64,000 nt of DNA from JBKEDF01 sp047975325. Its GTDB lineage: Bacteria; Pseudomonadota; Alphaproteobacteria; Rhodobacterales; Rhodobacteraceae. Shown here one piece after another: positions 53,870 through 63,965 of the stretch. The position numbers were made by a program, and so were the translations under genes. A model generated the notes under the pieces. The model did not search any database. It worked only from the letters and a program-made list of their open reading frames with translations, and had not been told where the DNA came from. Position 1 is the first letter of the stretch. Each line of letters opens with the position of its first letter. The stretch is taken from contig JBKEDF010000032.1 of the NCBI GenBank assembly GCA_047975325.1, positions 61,185-125,184 on the forward strand, given 5' to 3'.

Positions 53870-55387
53870 TTACACCTGAAATTTTTCTGCAGGGGAAAGA
53901 TAGGATAACAGGCCCGGCGCGGCGCGAAGGGTCAGGGCGGCGATAGTAAGTGCCGGGTTGACCGCCGCAGAGGTTGGAAGCACGGACGCATCAGTGATCC
54001 AGAGGTTTTCCAATTGATGGGTACGTAGCTGCGGGGTCACGACGGAGTTTGCAGGGTCGCTTCCAAGCCGGGCGGTGCCGCATTGGTGCGAAGTCGTGCG
54101 GCGCCCGAAAGTCCGTGTCAGCACGACAGGAAAACCGGCCCGCTTCATCACCGCCCTGACGCGCTTGAGCAATAGCATATGCGCGTCCATATTGCTTCTT
54201 TCCCAATGCATCACGATACGCCCCTCACGCAGGATCACACGGCTTTCCGGGCGGGGCAGGTCTTCGCTCTGAAGGAACCATCCGAAGGCATAGGCAGCTA
54301 TCAGCCGGGCAACGGGCATCGGCAAAAACGGCATATTGCCCTTGAGCACGGGAGCAGTAATACGCCCCAGGCTCTGGACATTGCCAAGTGGTGCCCCCAC
54401 CATATCATCTCGGTCGTAAAAATCATTGATGCTCAGGGTTTTCTGATAGACCGATGTGTTGCGTGTGCGAGGGTCGATGGCGATCAGCGCCGATGAATTG
54501 TGATTCATGAAGTTGCGGCCAAGCTGATCCGAGCCGTTGGCCACCCCCCCAGGGTGTATCTCACTTGCCGAGCGCAGCAACAAGGCCACCGATTGAATTG
54601 CCCCGGTGGCCACGGCAAATGCGCGCGCTGTCAGCTTTCGTTCCCGTCCTGCTTCGCGAATGATGACCGCCACAACACGCTTGCCATCCGGGTCACATTC
54701 AAGCCGGATCGCCTCTGTCCCGGTGCGCAGGCAAACATTTTCATGCGTCAGAGCATCAGCTAACGGCCCGGTTTCCGCGTCAATCTTGCCCTGCCCGGTA
54801 TTGGGGAAGGCATCCCATCCTGTCCGTCCCTCGCGCAGCCAGGTCTCTATATCGATGGACAAAGGCAGGCTGGAAGGATGCACCCCGGCATTTTCAAGGC
54901 GTTGCCGCACCTCTGCCATGACCGGTTCGTCAGGTACGGGGGGCCAGTCATAGCCAGACCCATGCGGCGGTTCACTCGGGTCCTGGTCCAGGGCACCACG
55001 TACCCGAAACAGCTTTTCGGCCTTGTCATACCACGGCTCAAGGTCATCATAGCTGATCGGCCATCCCGGCGTGGTACCGCCCAGATGAGATCGGGGCAGG
55101 AAATCCGCCTCGCGGAAGCGATACATCACGCCACCGTAAAACTTGGAATTTCCACCAACATAGTAGTAGTTACCGGCCACAAATGGCTTGCCATCCGAAC
55201 CCAGCCATTCTTCGGTCGGCGCGAAATGGCCCCGTTGAAAGATTGCAACGTCGTCTCTTGCCTCCGGCGACTGCGCAAGATGGCTGCCCTTTTCGATCAC
55301 CATGATCCTGAGCCCGGAAGGCGCGATGGCCGATGCCAATGTCGAACCACCAATGCCCGACCCCAGGATGATCAGATCGGCATCCAT
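53870..55387 (-). CDS. GMC family FAD-dependent oxidoreductase
   Basis: A 505-residue flavoprotein of the glucose-methanol-choline oxidoreductase family that oxidises an alcohol or sugar. The FAD site reads DLIILGSGIGGSTLASAI, with GNYYYVGGNSKFYGG, and the C-terminal active site HQCGTARLG plus NPALT carries the His/Asn pair. It is the last gene of the operon with the CUT1 importer, six bases after the broken ATPase gene. A sugar or polyol taken up by that importer is the likely substrate. Confidence 0.88.
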   Translation of the reverse strand: MDADLIILGSGIGGSTLASAIAPSGLRIMVIEKGSHLAQSPEARDDVAIFQRGHFAPTEEWLGSDGKPFVAGNYYYVGGNSKFYGGVMYRFREADFLPRSHLGGTTPGWPISYDDLEPWYDKAEKLFRVRGALDQDPSEPPHGSGYDWPPVPDEPVMAEVRQRLENAGVHPSSLPLSIDIETWLREGRTGWDAFPNTGQGKIDAETGPLADALTHENVCLRTGTEAIRLECDPDGKRVVAVIIREAGRERKLTARAFAVATGAIQSVALLLRSASEIHPGGVANGSDQLGRNFMNHNSSALIAIDPRTRNTSVYQKTLSINDFYDRDDMVGAPLGNVQSLGRITAPVLKGNMPFLPMPVARLIAAYAFGWFLQSEDLPRPESRVILREGRIVMHWERSNMDAHMLLLKRVRAVMKRAGFPVVLTRTFGRRTTSHQCGTARLGSDPANSVVTPQLRTHQLENLWITDASVLPTSAAVNPALTIAALTLRAAPGLLSYLSPAEKFQV

Positions 55388-55393
55388 CGACGA

Positions 55394-56486
55394 TCAATCC
55401 AGCCGTTCTTCGGTTACATTGTCAAACAGGACAACCTTGTCAGTTTTCAATGAAAGACGGAGCTTTTCACCAATTGTCGCGGCAAAGGGTTCAAGCCGTG
55501 CGACCACCTCGTTTCCGCCCATGGTAAAAACCGCAAGAGTATCTGGCCCGGTCGGTTCCATTACATCGATATCCACTTTGATACCCCCTGCCCCGGTTGG
55601 CGCAAAATGCTCCGGTCTGATTCCAAACAGCACCTCCTTGCCGCTATACCGGTCTAGAGTATCGTCCGAAATGATAATGTTGTCGATCCTCCTCGCATCA
55701 ACTTCAGGCATTTCCACCTCAACCGTGCAACTGTCGCTTTCCTCCACAATCCGCGCGGGAATAATATTCATCGCCGGTGATCCGACAAACCGCGCCACAA
55801 AGGTATTCGCCGGTCGATCATAAACCTCCTGGGGTGGGCCGAAATGTTGCACAATCCCCCCCCTTCATTACCGCGACACGCGTTGCCAGCGTCATGGCCT
55901 CGATCTGATCATGGGTAACGTAGACGATGGTTGTGCCAAGCCGCTTGTGCAAACGCTTGATCTCGGTCCGCATATCCACACGCAGCTTTGCATCCAGGTT
56001 GGATAGCGGCTCATCAAACAGGAAAAGCTGGGGATGGCGCACAATGGCGCGCCCCATGGCAACCCGCTGACGCTGACCACCGGAAAGTTGGCTGGGGCGC
56101 CGGTCCAGAAGTTCCTCCATTTGCAACAGCTTGGCGGCCTCCTGGGTCAGTCTGGTGCGCTTGTCGGTCGGAATTCCCCGGATCTTCATGCCAAACTCGA
56201 TATTCTGGCACACGGTCATCGTGGGATAGAGGGCATAGGATTGAAACACCATCGCGATGTCACGATCCTTGGGCGACAGCTTGTTGACAACATTTTCCCC
56301 TATGCGGATTTCACCGGAGGTTACATCCTCAAGCCCCGCAATCATGTTCAGCAGGGTAGACTTGCCGCAGCCTGATGGCCCAAGCAGCACAAGAAACTCC
56401 CCGTCATCAACCGAAATATCGACACCCTTGAGAACTTCCAGTGCCCCATATTTCTTGCGGGCTTCCGTGATTTGCAATCTTGCCAT
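55394..56486 (-). pseudogene. CUT1 sugar importer ATPase (UgpC/MalK type), frameshifted in a G8 run
   Basis: The first 218 codons or so encode a normal ATPase (GPSGCGKST, LSGGQRQRVAMGRAI, LFLFDEPLSNLD, and MKGG). After AAG the coding strand has eight G (55856-55863). Reading continues as DCATFRPTPGGL and stops. With seven G it would continue IVQHFGPPQEVYD, the normal family sequence, which is present in the other frame and carries the TOBE domain through 55394. One extra G therefore separates the two parts. It may be a true mutation, a slippage-prone switch or a sequencing or assembly error. Confidence 0.85.
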
Positions 56487-56490
56487 TGGA

Positions 56491-57372
56491 TCATCCTTTC
56501 ACTGCGCCAGCAGTCAACCCGCGCACGAAGTAGCGGCCGGCGACGATGTAGACGATGAGAGTGGGAATTGCCGCAATCATGGCCGAAGCCATGTCGACGT
56601 TATATTGCTTGCGCCCCATTGTGACGTTGACGATGTTGTTCAGTGCAACGGTAATTGGCGATGAACTGCCCGAGGTGAATGACACCCCAAAGAGGAAGTC
56701 GTTCCAGATCTGGGTAAACTGCCAGATACAGCTGACCACGATGATCGGTACAGCCGCAGGCAGCATGATCGCAAAGAAAATCCGGAAAAAACCGGCGCCG
56801 TCGATCTGCGCAGCCTTGATCAATTCATCAGGGATGGTGACAAAGTAATTCCGAAAGAACAGTGTCGTGAAGGTTATACCATAAACGGTGTGCACGAAAA
56901 CCAGACCCGGGATCGTCCCGGCCAGTCCGAACCGACCGAGCACCTGCGCCATTGGAAGGATCACCGCCTGAAACGGCAGAAAACATCCAAACAGGATCAA
57001 CCCGAAAATGAAGTTATCGCCGGGAAATCTCCATTTGGTGAGGATATAGCCGTTCACCGCGCCGATCATGGTCGACAGGATTACCGCCGGAATACACATT
57101 ATGAGCGAATTGATGAAATAGGGTTTGAGACCACTGCATTCCGTCCCGATACAGGCGGTATCCCAGGCCTTTATCCAAGCTTCAAAGGTAATTTCCCTAG
57201 GCAGCCCAATGAAGGATCCTGCATAGACCTCATCCAGGGATTTCAACGAAGTGACGATCATCACCCAGAGCGGCATCAGGTAAAACGCCGCCAGAAAGAC
57301 CAATGCGCCATAGATGAAGAGACGGCCAAACAGGCGAGAGCGACCGGAAATTGCGGAACCGTTAATGTCCAT
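56491..57372 (-). CDS. CUT1 sugar ABC transporter permease (UgpE/MalG type)
   Basis: Inner-membrane permease of 293 residues with six helices and the EAA-like coupling loop (IPDELIKAAQIDGAGFFRIFFAIMLP). The start at 57372 has GGGAG seven bases upstream. It overlaps the partner permease stop by 11 bases and lies five bases from the ATPase start. Intact. Confidence 0.93.
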   Translation of the reverse strand: MDINGSAISGRSRLFGRLFIYGALVFLAAFYLMPLWVMIVTSLKSLDEVYAGSFIGLPREITFEAWIKAWDTACIGTECSGLKPYFINSLIMCIPAVILSTMIGAVNGYILTKWRFPGDNFIFGLILFGCFLPFQAVILPMAQVLGRFGLAGTIPGLVFVHTVYGITFTTLFFRNYFVTIPDELIKAAQIDGAGFFRIFFAIMLPAAVPIIVVSCIWQFTQIWNDFLFGVSFTSGSSSPITVALNNIVNVTMGRKQYNVDMASAMIAAIPTLIVYIVAGRYFVRGLTAGAVKG

Positions 57373-58258
57373 GGCGCTTCTCCCGCAGTTCGGAATAGAG
57401 GTAGGGTACGAAGATCGCGGCAACGGCCATGAGCATCATGATCGCGCTCGCCGCTCCAACACCCATCTGGTTGCGGCGGAATGTCGAGGAGAACATGAAG
57501 GTGGAAGGCATCTCCGTTGCAGATCCGGGACCCGCATTTGTCAGGGCCAGAACCAGATCGAAACTCTTGATCGAGATATAGCTGAGCAGCACCACGACCG
57601 AGAGCAGGGCCGAACGCAGCATCGGCACGATGATCGACCAGTAGATGCGCGGCAGACTGGCCCCTTCGATCTGGGCGGCCTTGATGATCGAATTGTCAAT
57701 CCCGCGCAGTCCGGCAAGAAAAATTGCCATGGCAAAACCGGTGGATTGCCAGACCGCCGCAATGACCACACAATATATGGCAAAGTCCGGCTGGGTGATC
57801 CAGTCAAAGGTAAAACTGCTCCACCCAAGATCGTTCACCACTTTCTGTACCCCCAGTGAAGGGTTCAGAACCCATTTCCATGCCGTACCCGTCACGATGA
57901 AGGACAGTGCCATCGGATAGAGGAAAACGGCCCGGAGGAACCCTTCCGCCCGGATCTTCTGGTCCAGCATGATCGCGATCAACAGGCCAAGGACGATCGT
58001 GACTGCAAGAAAGAGTGCGGTGAAAATGAAAAGGTTGGCGACAGCAGTATGCCAGCGCGGGGTCGCCCAGAGACGGATATACTGTTCCAGACCGACAAAA
58101 TCATATTTAGGCAGCATCCGCGATGAGGACAGTGAGATCCAACCGGTCCAGACAATGAAGACATATACGCCCACGAAAATCACCAGGAGGCTCGGCGACA
58201 GGACAAGCCGGGGTAACCAGCGTCCGAAATGATCTCTGAATGATGCAGCTTGGCGCAT
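57362..58258 (-). CDS. CUT1 sugar ABC transporter permease (UgpA/MalF type)
   Basis: The other permease of the pair, 298 residues, six helices, coupling loop IDNSIIKAAQIEGASLPRIYWSIIVP. The start at 58258 has GGAGAAGG upstream. It follows the substrate-binding protein with 83 bases between, a gap seen often in such operons. Intact. Confidence 0.93.
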   Translation of the reverse strand: MRQAASFRDHFGRWLPRLVLSPSLLVIFVGVYVFIVWTGWISLSSSRMLPKYDFVGLEQYIRLWATPRWHTAVANLFIFTALFLAVTIVLGLLIAIMLDQKIRAEGFLRAVFLYPMALSFIVTGTAWKWVLNPSLGVQKVVNDLGWSSFTFDWITQPDFAIYCVVIAAVWQSTGFAMAIFLAGLRGIDNSIIKAAQIEGASLPRIYWSIIVPMLRSALLSVVVLLSYISIKSFDLVLALTNAGPGSATEMPSTFMFSSTFRRNQMGVGAASAIMMLMAVAAIFVPYLYSELREKRHGH

Positions 58259-58341
58259 GGCCTTCTCCACTTGTCGCAGGTTCGGGGTACTGACCGGCAA
58301 TGCGCGCTACCTTGTCGGCCAGCCCATCAGGTCAGGTCACG

Positions 58342-59592
58342 TCAGCGGGCGTTGTCGATACCGGAAACCAGCAGCGCAACGGCATCTTCGGAGGACATGT
58401 CCGTTACGAAAAATTCACCGATCACATCGAAGAAAACGCCTGAAAACTGCGGGGGAACTGCAAAGCCATCAGTCAGCCCCGGCAGCATCGTACCACTTTC
58501 GATTGCGGCTTCGCGGTCCTGATAGGACTGCTGGGCACAATCATCAAACGCATCGATCGATATGTCGGTCCGGGCAGGGATCGAACCCTTGATAAGGTTG
58601 AACTGTTCCTGAACATCCGGATCCATGATCGACTCCGTCCAGGCATATTGGGCCGCAGTCACGGTTTCGTCGTCATTCTGAAACATCCCGAAGGCATCAA
58701 TGACAAAGCTGAAATGCGCTTCGCCCGGGGTCGGAAAGCACAGGAAATCCTCGCCGGGGTTCATACCCTTGGCAAGAAATTCCCCCTTGGCCCAGTCACC
58801 CATGAATTGCATGGCCGCATCACCCGAAGCCACGCGCCCGGTCGCCACCGCCCAGTCACGACCGGCAATGCCATCGTCGACCATGCCACTGATCTTGCGA
58901 AACGTATCGAAGGCCTCCTTCATGGTATCGCTTGCAAGCGCTTCGTTATCGAGCTCCATCACCGCCTTCTTATAGAAATCGGTGCCGCCCTGACCGGCAA
59001 GGATAGCTTCGAAGATTTCCAGAAGCTGCCAGCTTTCATCGGAGGCCGAAAACGGCGTGACATTGGCGACCTGAAGCTTCTCGGCGGCCGCAATGATTTC
59101 ATCCCAGGTGTTCGGAACTTCAATGCCGTGTTCATCAAAGATTGCCTTGTTCGCCCATACCCAATTTTGCCGGTGCATGTTGATCGGAACGGCAAAATAG
59201 CCCGAAGCAGATTTCACAAAGGTCTGGATCTGCGGGGGAAGAGCCTCTTCCCAGCCATTTTCGGCATAAAGCTCATCGAGAGGAAGCAGCACTCCCTCAC
59301 CCGACCAGTCGACGCCCTCATAACCAAGAAACTGCATGGTTGCAGGCGGATTGCCAGCTGCAATGCGGGTACGCAATGCCTGGGTTGCGTTGGCGCCGGA
59401 AAGCCCGCCCACCGCACTGTCGACCCAGGTGAATCCCTTGGATTCCAGCTTGTCGGTAATGACCTTCAATGCGTTGACTTCGCTTTCCGAAACCCAGTGG
59501 TGGATCCCTTCAAGCTCACCCTCTGCTGCCGCAGGCAGCGCAAGGGGAAGCGCAATAGAGGTAGCCAATAGTATTTTCATCATCCTGGACAT
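58342..59592 (-). CDS. CUT1 sugar ABC transporter substrate-binding protein
   Basis: Periplasmic solute-binding protein family 1 receptor, 416 residues, with a Sec signal (ILLATSIALPLALPAAAEG) and the SBP_bac_1 fold (GIHHWVSESEVNALKVI, ALRTRIAAGNPPATMQFLGYEG, INMHRQNWVWANKAIFDEHG). The start at 59592 has GGAGGACATC directly upstream. It lies 66 bases from the HisD-like gene stop. The sugar is unknown. Confidence 0.92.
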   Translation of the reverse strand: MSRMMKILLATSIALPLALPAAAEGELEGIHHWVSESEVNALKVITDKLESKGFTWVDSAVGGLSGANATQALRTRIAAGNPPATMQFLGYEGVDWSGEGVLLPLDELYAENGWEEALPPQIQTFVKSASGYFAVPINMHRQNWVWANKAIFDEHGIEVPNTWDEIIAAAEKLQVANVTPFSASDESWQLLEIFEAILAGQGGTDFYKKAVMELDNEALASDTMKEAFDTFRKISGMVDDGIAGRDWAVATGRVASGDAAMQFMGDWAKGEFLAKGMNPGEDFLCFPTPGEAHFSFVIDAFGMFQNDDETVTAAQYAWTESIMDPDVQEQFNLIKGSIPARTDISIDAFDDCAQQSYQDREAAIESGTMLPGLTDGFAVPPQFSGVFFDVIGEFFVTDMSSEDAVALLVSGIDNAR

Positions 59593-59658
59593 GATGTCCT
59601 CCTCTCTGTTAACGATGGTGGTCCGGTGGCCTGATGGCTTTTCTCGGGACAAAAATGA

Positions 59659-60969
59659 TCACCCCGGATCGGCGGCCATCGCGTAGCCGATATTGCGTTT
59701 GCCATAGCGGCGGATCCGAAGGTTGGCCTGTTCGGCATGGCCAACGAAGCCTTCCATGTGGCAAAGCCGGGAACCGTAAGAGCCCAATAATGCCGAAGCC
59801 TCATCGGTAAGGACGCGCTGGTAGGTGCAGGTCTTGAGAAATTTCCCGACCCAGAGCCCGCCGGTATAGCGGGCGGCCTTGAGTGTCGGCAGTGTGTGAT
59901 TGGTGCCGATAACCTTATCACCGAATGCTACATTGGTACGGGCGCCCAGAAAAAGGGCCCCGTAATTCGTCATGCGATCAAGGAAATAATCGGGTTCCGC
60001 CGTAAGGACCTGAACATGTTCGGATGCAACCCTGTCGGCCTCGGCAACCATTTCCTCCAGGCTTTCGCACAACAGGATTTCACCGTAGTCTTCCCATGCC
60101 TTTCCCGCGACTGCGGCAGTAGGCAGGATCTTAAGCAACCGATCAATTTCGCAAAGCGTATCATTGGCCAGCGCTTCCGAATTGGTGATCAGAACAGCCG
60201 GCGAATTGACGCCATGTTCAGCTTGCCCCAACAGATCAGTCGCCACCATTTCGCCATCGGCCGTATCATCGGCAATGACAAGCGTTTCCGTCGGACCTGC
60301 AAAAAGATCAATCCCGACCCTGCCAAACAGCAACCGCTTGGCCTCGGCGACATAGGCGTTGCCGGGGCCTGCCAGCATGTCCACCGGGGCAATCGTCTCC
60401 GTGCCATACCCCATTGCCGCAATCGCCTGCACACCGCCAAGCACATAGATCTCATCTGCGCCGGCCAGCGACTGCGCAGCTACGATCTTGCATGCCACTT
60501 CACCTTGAAATGGTGGCGCACAGGTAATGATACGGTCACATCCCGCCACCTTCGCCGTCAGGACAGTCATATGGGCCGAAGCCAGTAACGGATACCTGCC
60601 CCCTGGAACATAGCAGCCAACATTGGCAATCGGAATGTTGCGATGGCCAAGTATGACACCCGGAAGGGTTTCCACCTCAAGGTCGGTAATCGCCGCGCGC
60701 TGTGCCTCGGCAAAATTACGAACCTGGTTCTGGGCAAATTCCAGATCGATACGTTCCTGTTTTGACAGGCTATCGACACATCTTGCAATTTCGGCGTCAT
60801 CCAGCCGATAACTCTGACGATCCAGCCTATCAAATCGCTTGCTGAGTTTGCGGACGGCTGCATCACCTCCGTCACGCACCTCGCGCAGCAGCGCCTCAAC
60901 AGTGTTGGTTACTTCGGGATTACCCGTCATACCCTGTTGAATGCGGGCTTCTTTGATGTAGCGAACCAT
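59659..60969 (-). CDS. Histidinol-dehydrogenase-like dehydrogenase (HpsN/HisD family)
   Basis: A zinc/NAD dehydrogenase of the HisD superfamily, 436 residues, that oxidises a primary alcohol to a carboxylate in two steps. Conserved blocks are NVGCYVPGGRYPLLASAHM, AGPGNAYVAEAKRLLFG, AGPTETLVIADDTA, ASEHVQVLTAE with the catalytic EH pair, and AFGDKVIGTNHTLPT. The C-terminal part (AARYTGGLWVGKFLKTCTYQRV) is nearer to HpsN-type (dihydroxypropanesulfonate) dehydrogenases than to biosynthetic HisD. In an uptake operon with a GMC enzyme and a TPP enzyme, a catabolic role is likely, but the substrate is unproven. Confidence 0.85.
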   Translation of the reverse strand: MVRYIKEARIQQGMTGNPEVTNTVEALLREVRDGGDAAVRKLSKRFDRLDRQSYRLDDAEIARCVDSLSKQERIDLEFAQNQVRNFAEAQRAAITDLEVETLPGVILGHRNIPIANVGCYVPGGRYPLLASAHMTVLTAKVAGCDRIITCAPPFQGEVACKIVAAQSLAGADEIYVLGGVQAIAAMGYGTETIAPVDMLAGPGNAYVAEAKRLLFGRVGIDLFAGPTETLVIADDTADGEMVATDLLGQAEHGVNSPAVLITNSEALANDTLCEIDRLLKILPTAAVAGKAWEDYGEILLCESLEEMVAEADRVASEHVQVLTAEPDYFLDRMTNYGALFLGARTNVAFGDKVIGTNHTLPTLKAARYTGGLWVGKFLKTCTYQRVLTDEASALLGSYGSRLCHMEGFVGHAEQANLRIRRYGKRNIGYAMAADPG

Positions 60970-61072
60970 TTAGCAAACCTTGTTTGGCCAGCAATTCCGA
61001 AACTGCCGAAAAGTACCGAGTTTTTGGGGAATGGCCCTCCAGCGACACAAGATCGGGAGAGCCGTGCCGGCG

Positions 61073-62881
61073 TCAGAGGTGCTGCTCTTTCGCCCGCAAC
61101 GCTGCATATTCCGCCTGGTCCTGTTCCTGCTTGTAATAGGCAGGTGACGGGAAATCCCACCAACCGGTCGCAAAGGGGCCTGCCGCGTCTCGTGAAACGA
61201 TTACTTCGACAAGGGCCGGGCCACCGCAATCCAGGGCCGCTTTCAGGCTCGATTCCAGATCCTCATCCTTCTCAATCTTCCAGGCCTCAACGCCGAAAGC
61301 ACGGGCAACCGAGGCGATATCGGCAGAATAGGGCTGGCCGTTACCGGCATGGTGATTGAACTCTGACGCAACATGCCGGCCCATGAATTTCCGCTGCCCG
61401 CCCCGGATCGACATGTACCCGGAGTTATTGAGCACCAGGAAAACGACCGCAATATTGTTCATGACAGCGGTACCAAGTTCCGGCAATGACATCATGAAGT
61501 CACCGTCGCCCACGATGGCAACGACCTGACGATCAGGGCATGCGAGCTTTGCCCCCATCGCGGCGGGCGTGGCCCAGCCCATCGGCGAATAGGACCCCGA
61601 TGTAAGATGCGTGCGGGGCTCATAGACCGGAAAGCTTTGTTTGACGGCACCCTGGGTATTGCCTGAACCCGCCACAACAATCCCGTTGCGATCCATCACC
61701 TTGCGCAGGACCCCAAGCGGCCGCTGCGACGTAAACGGCGTTTCACGACTGTTAAGGCGCGGTGCAAGCTGTTCCTCCCATAAGGCCTTGGCCCTGGCCA
61801 CCTCGTCACGGAAACCTTTCCTTGAACTCAGCATTGTCTCGGACTGCTTGTCGGAAATCATCTCCAACATCGCTTCCAGAGCGATGCGCGCATCCGAAAC
61901 GATACCGACCTCCGTTTCATAGCTCTTGCCGATTTCGCGCGGATCAAGATCGATGTGAATCAACTTGCCCGGCGGAATTGAAAACGAAACACCCTTGGCA
62001 TAAGAGGACGCCGACCAATCGGTAAAGCGGCACCCGACCGATACCACCCCCTCGCCAGAAGCAGTGATCGCGTTACCGCAGGTCGTGCCTGTCTGTCCGA
62101 CTGCCCCAATGAACCGCGCATGATCTTCCGAAATTGCGCCCTTGCCATTCCAGGTAATGGACACGGCCGCCCCAAGCCTGTCTGCAAGCTTGGTCAGGGC
62201 TGCGGAGGCCTCGGCGGTGATGGCACCGCCACCAGCCACGATCACCGGGCGCTCAGCCTTCAGTAGCAAATCGACGGCCGCCTTGATCGCCTTCGGATCC
62301 GGATGGGCCACGCCGACGGGCATGCGTTTCTCCAACGGATGAATGTTCACATCTGCGGATTCCACCTGAACATCCATGGGCACTTCGACATGCACCGGGC
62401 CGCGACGGCCCGTGGTCATCTCATTGAAGGCACGGTGCATGATGGTGGGCAGCAACTCAACCGAATTGGCCTGCCACGCACGCTTGGTGACCTGTTCAGT
62501 GATCCGCGGAAAGGCATTGTCTTGCTAGCGTTCAAGTTCCTGCATCGTGCCATGGCCATGCATATAGGTCTGAGGCGAGCCCGAGACATAAAACAGCGAG
62601 GTCGAGTCGCAATAGGCCGTGGCAAGCCCGATAACCGTATTTGCCGCACCTGGGCCGACCGATGTCGCACAGGCCATCGGTTTTCCACAGGCACGGTAAT
62701 AACCATCCGCCATATGTACGGCGCTTTGCTCATGCATCACCTGAATGAATGGAATTTCGGAACCATCCTGCAAAAAGGCATCGAAAAGGGACCAGATACC
62801 ATGTCCGGGAACACCCGCCACATATTCGACCCCATATGATTTCAGGGCCCGCGCGACGACTTCTCCACCAGTAAGTTCCAT
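61073..62881 (-). pseudogene. Thiamine-diphosphate enzyme (acetolactate-synthase-like), interrupted by TAG
   Basis: The gene should encode about 602 residues. The N-part (residues 1-118, with the catalytic Glu in QVMHEQSAVHMADG) ends in GELER-type sequence and TAG at 62525-62527. The same frame then continues QDNAFPRITEQVTKR to the C-terminal TPP domain with the GDG...NN motif (GDGDFMMSLPELGTAV, LNN). A CAG to TAG change would explain it. The start at 62881 has GGAGG eight bases upstream. Internal restart at 62455 would lack the catalytic Glu. The function is a decarboxylase or carboligase on a 2-keto acid; the substrate is unknown. Suppression or an error in the sequence cannot be excluded. 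Confidence 0.85.
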
Positions 62882-63205
62882 ATGTATACCTCCCCGTCCT
62901 ACGGATTTTTCGCACCCGGCCCCGGCCCGGCGCAGTCTATGTCTCAGATGCCCCAATGGTTGTCGGCGGATGGGTCTGCGACAATTTCGCAGCCATCATA
63001 TTTCTGACGCAATGTGACGCGCCAGATACCACATTCCAGGCCTCGGCGGTTTTCAACTGGCATGATGGAGCGTTGCAGGAATATATGTAGTATATTGTAA
63101 TATAGATATTATTTCAGGAATAGGTGCTGATGATTGCGTCAGATATACTCTGAGTCCTGTGGGATCCGCGTTTTCCTTGACGCATAGTGCTAAGCCGATT
63201 CAGAT
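62882..63205. other. 324-base gap upstream of the decaying operon
   Basis: This region separates the TPP gene from the IS630 remnant. It holds no supported gene. An AT-rich patch with the inverted repeat TATATT-gt-AATATA lies at 63091-63104 and could be part of the operon promoter or the left end of the insertion element. Confidence 0.6.
63091..63104. promoter_or_regulatory. AT-rich inverted repeat TATATT-gt-AATATA
   Basis: A perfect 6+6 inverted repeat with two central bases sits about 210 bases upstream of the TPP enzyme start. The form resembles operators of GntR/FCD-type regulators, but low complexity makes chance pairing likely. No regulator gene is nearby in the window. Confidence 0.25.
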
Positions 63206-63965
63206 ATGAGCATGCGCATTGAGCCCAACTTCCTGTCACCATCAGAACGGAGCGCCCTCATGTCCTGCGCGCGCAGCCATCGCGAGGATCACGGGATTGC
63301 GCGGCGTGCGAATGCGATCTTGCTGCTGGATGATGGAAAATCCTGTCAGATGATCGCCGAGTTCCTGTACCTGAACGACGACACCATCCGCAGTTGGCAC
63401 AAAACCTACCGGACAGGCGGCTGGGACGCGCTTGCACCGACGGATGGAAGGGCGGCCAATCGCGGATGCCACCGGCCCAGGAAATGGAGCTGTGCGCTTG
63501 GCTGGACGGGCGTTTCTGCCGGTCAACGACTGAGATCAGGGCGCAGGTCGCCGCCCGGTTTGGCCTCGATTACTCTCATTCCGGCTGCATCAAGCTCCTG
63601 TCCCGGCTGGGCTATGAGTATCGCAAGCCCAAGGCCCTTCCGCGCGTTTCATCCGCTGAGGCGCAGGCCGAATTCATCGCCATGTACGAGCGTCTTCTGA
63701 CCGGGCTGGGTGCCGATGAAGCGGTCTATTTCGCCGATGCCCTGAAAACGTCACCATCGTGATGCGGCCGCCCTACGCGCCGGAACTGAACCCGATCGAG
63801 AACGTCTGGGCCTGGCTGCGCGCCAACCGCCTCGCCACCTCGGTCTTCGACACCAACGACGACATCGTTGCACGATGCAGCGACGCATGGAACTTCTTTG
63901 CAAACGACCCCAGCCGGATCAGAGCAATCGCAGACCGCGAATACGCAAGAGCGGTCAGTATATAG
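63206..63965 (+). mobile_element. Degenerate IS630-family transposase remnant
   Basis: The sequence is broken into three frames. The 5' part (63206 onward) has the helix-turn-helix region of IS630 transposases (KSCQMIAEFLYLNDDTIRSWHKTYRTGG). A shift moves to the second frame (CAWLDGRFCRSTTEIRAQVA, GCIKLLSRLGYEYRKPKALPR), which ends at EAVYFADA where the catalytic DDE core should begin. The third part (PENVTIVMRPPYAPELNPIENVWAW) has only the last block with Asn/Glu. The central catalytic part is missing, so it is inactive. The two halves look like different IS630 subgroups, as if a recombination scar joined two elements. The terminal repeats could not be fixed. Confidence 0.85.
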
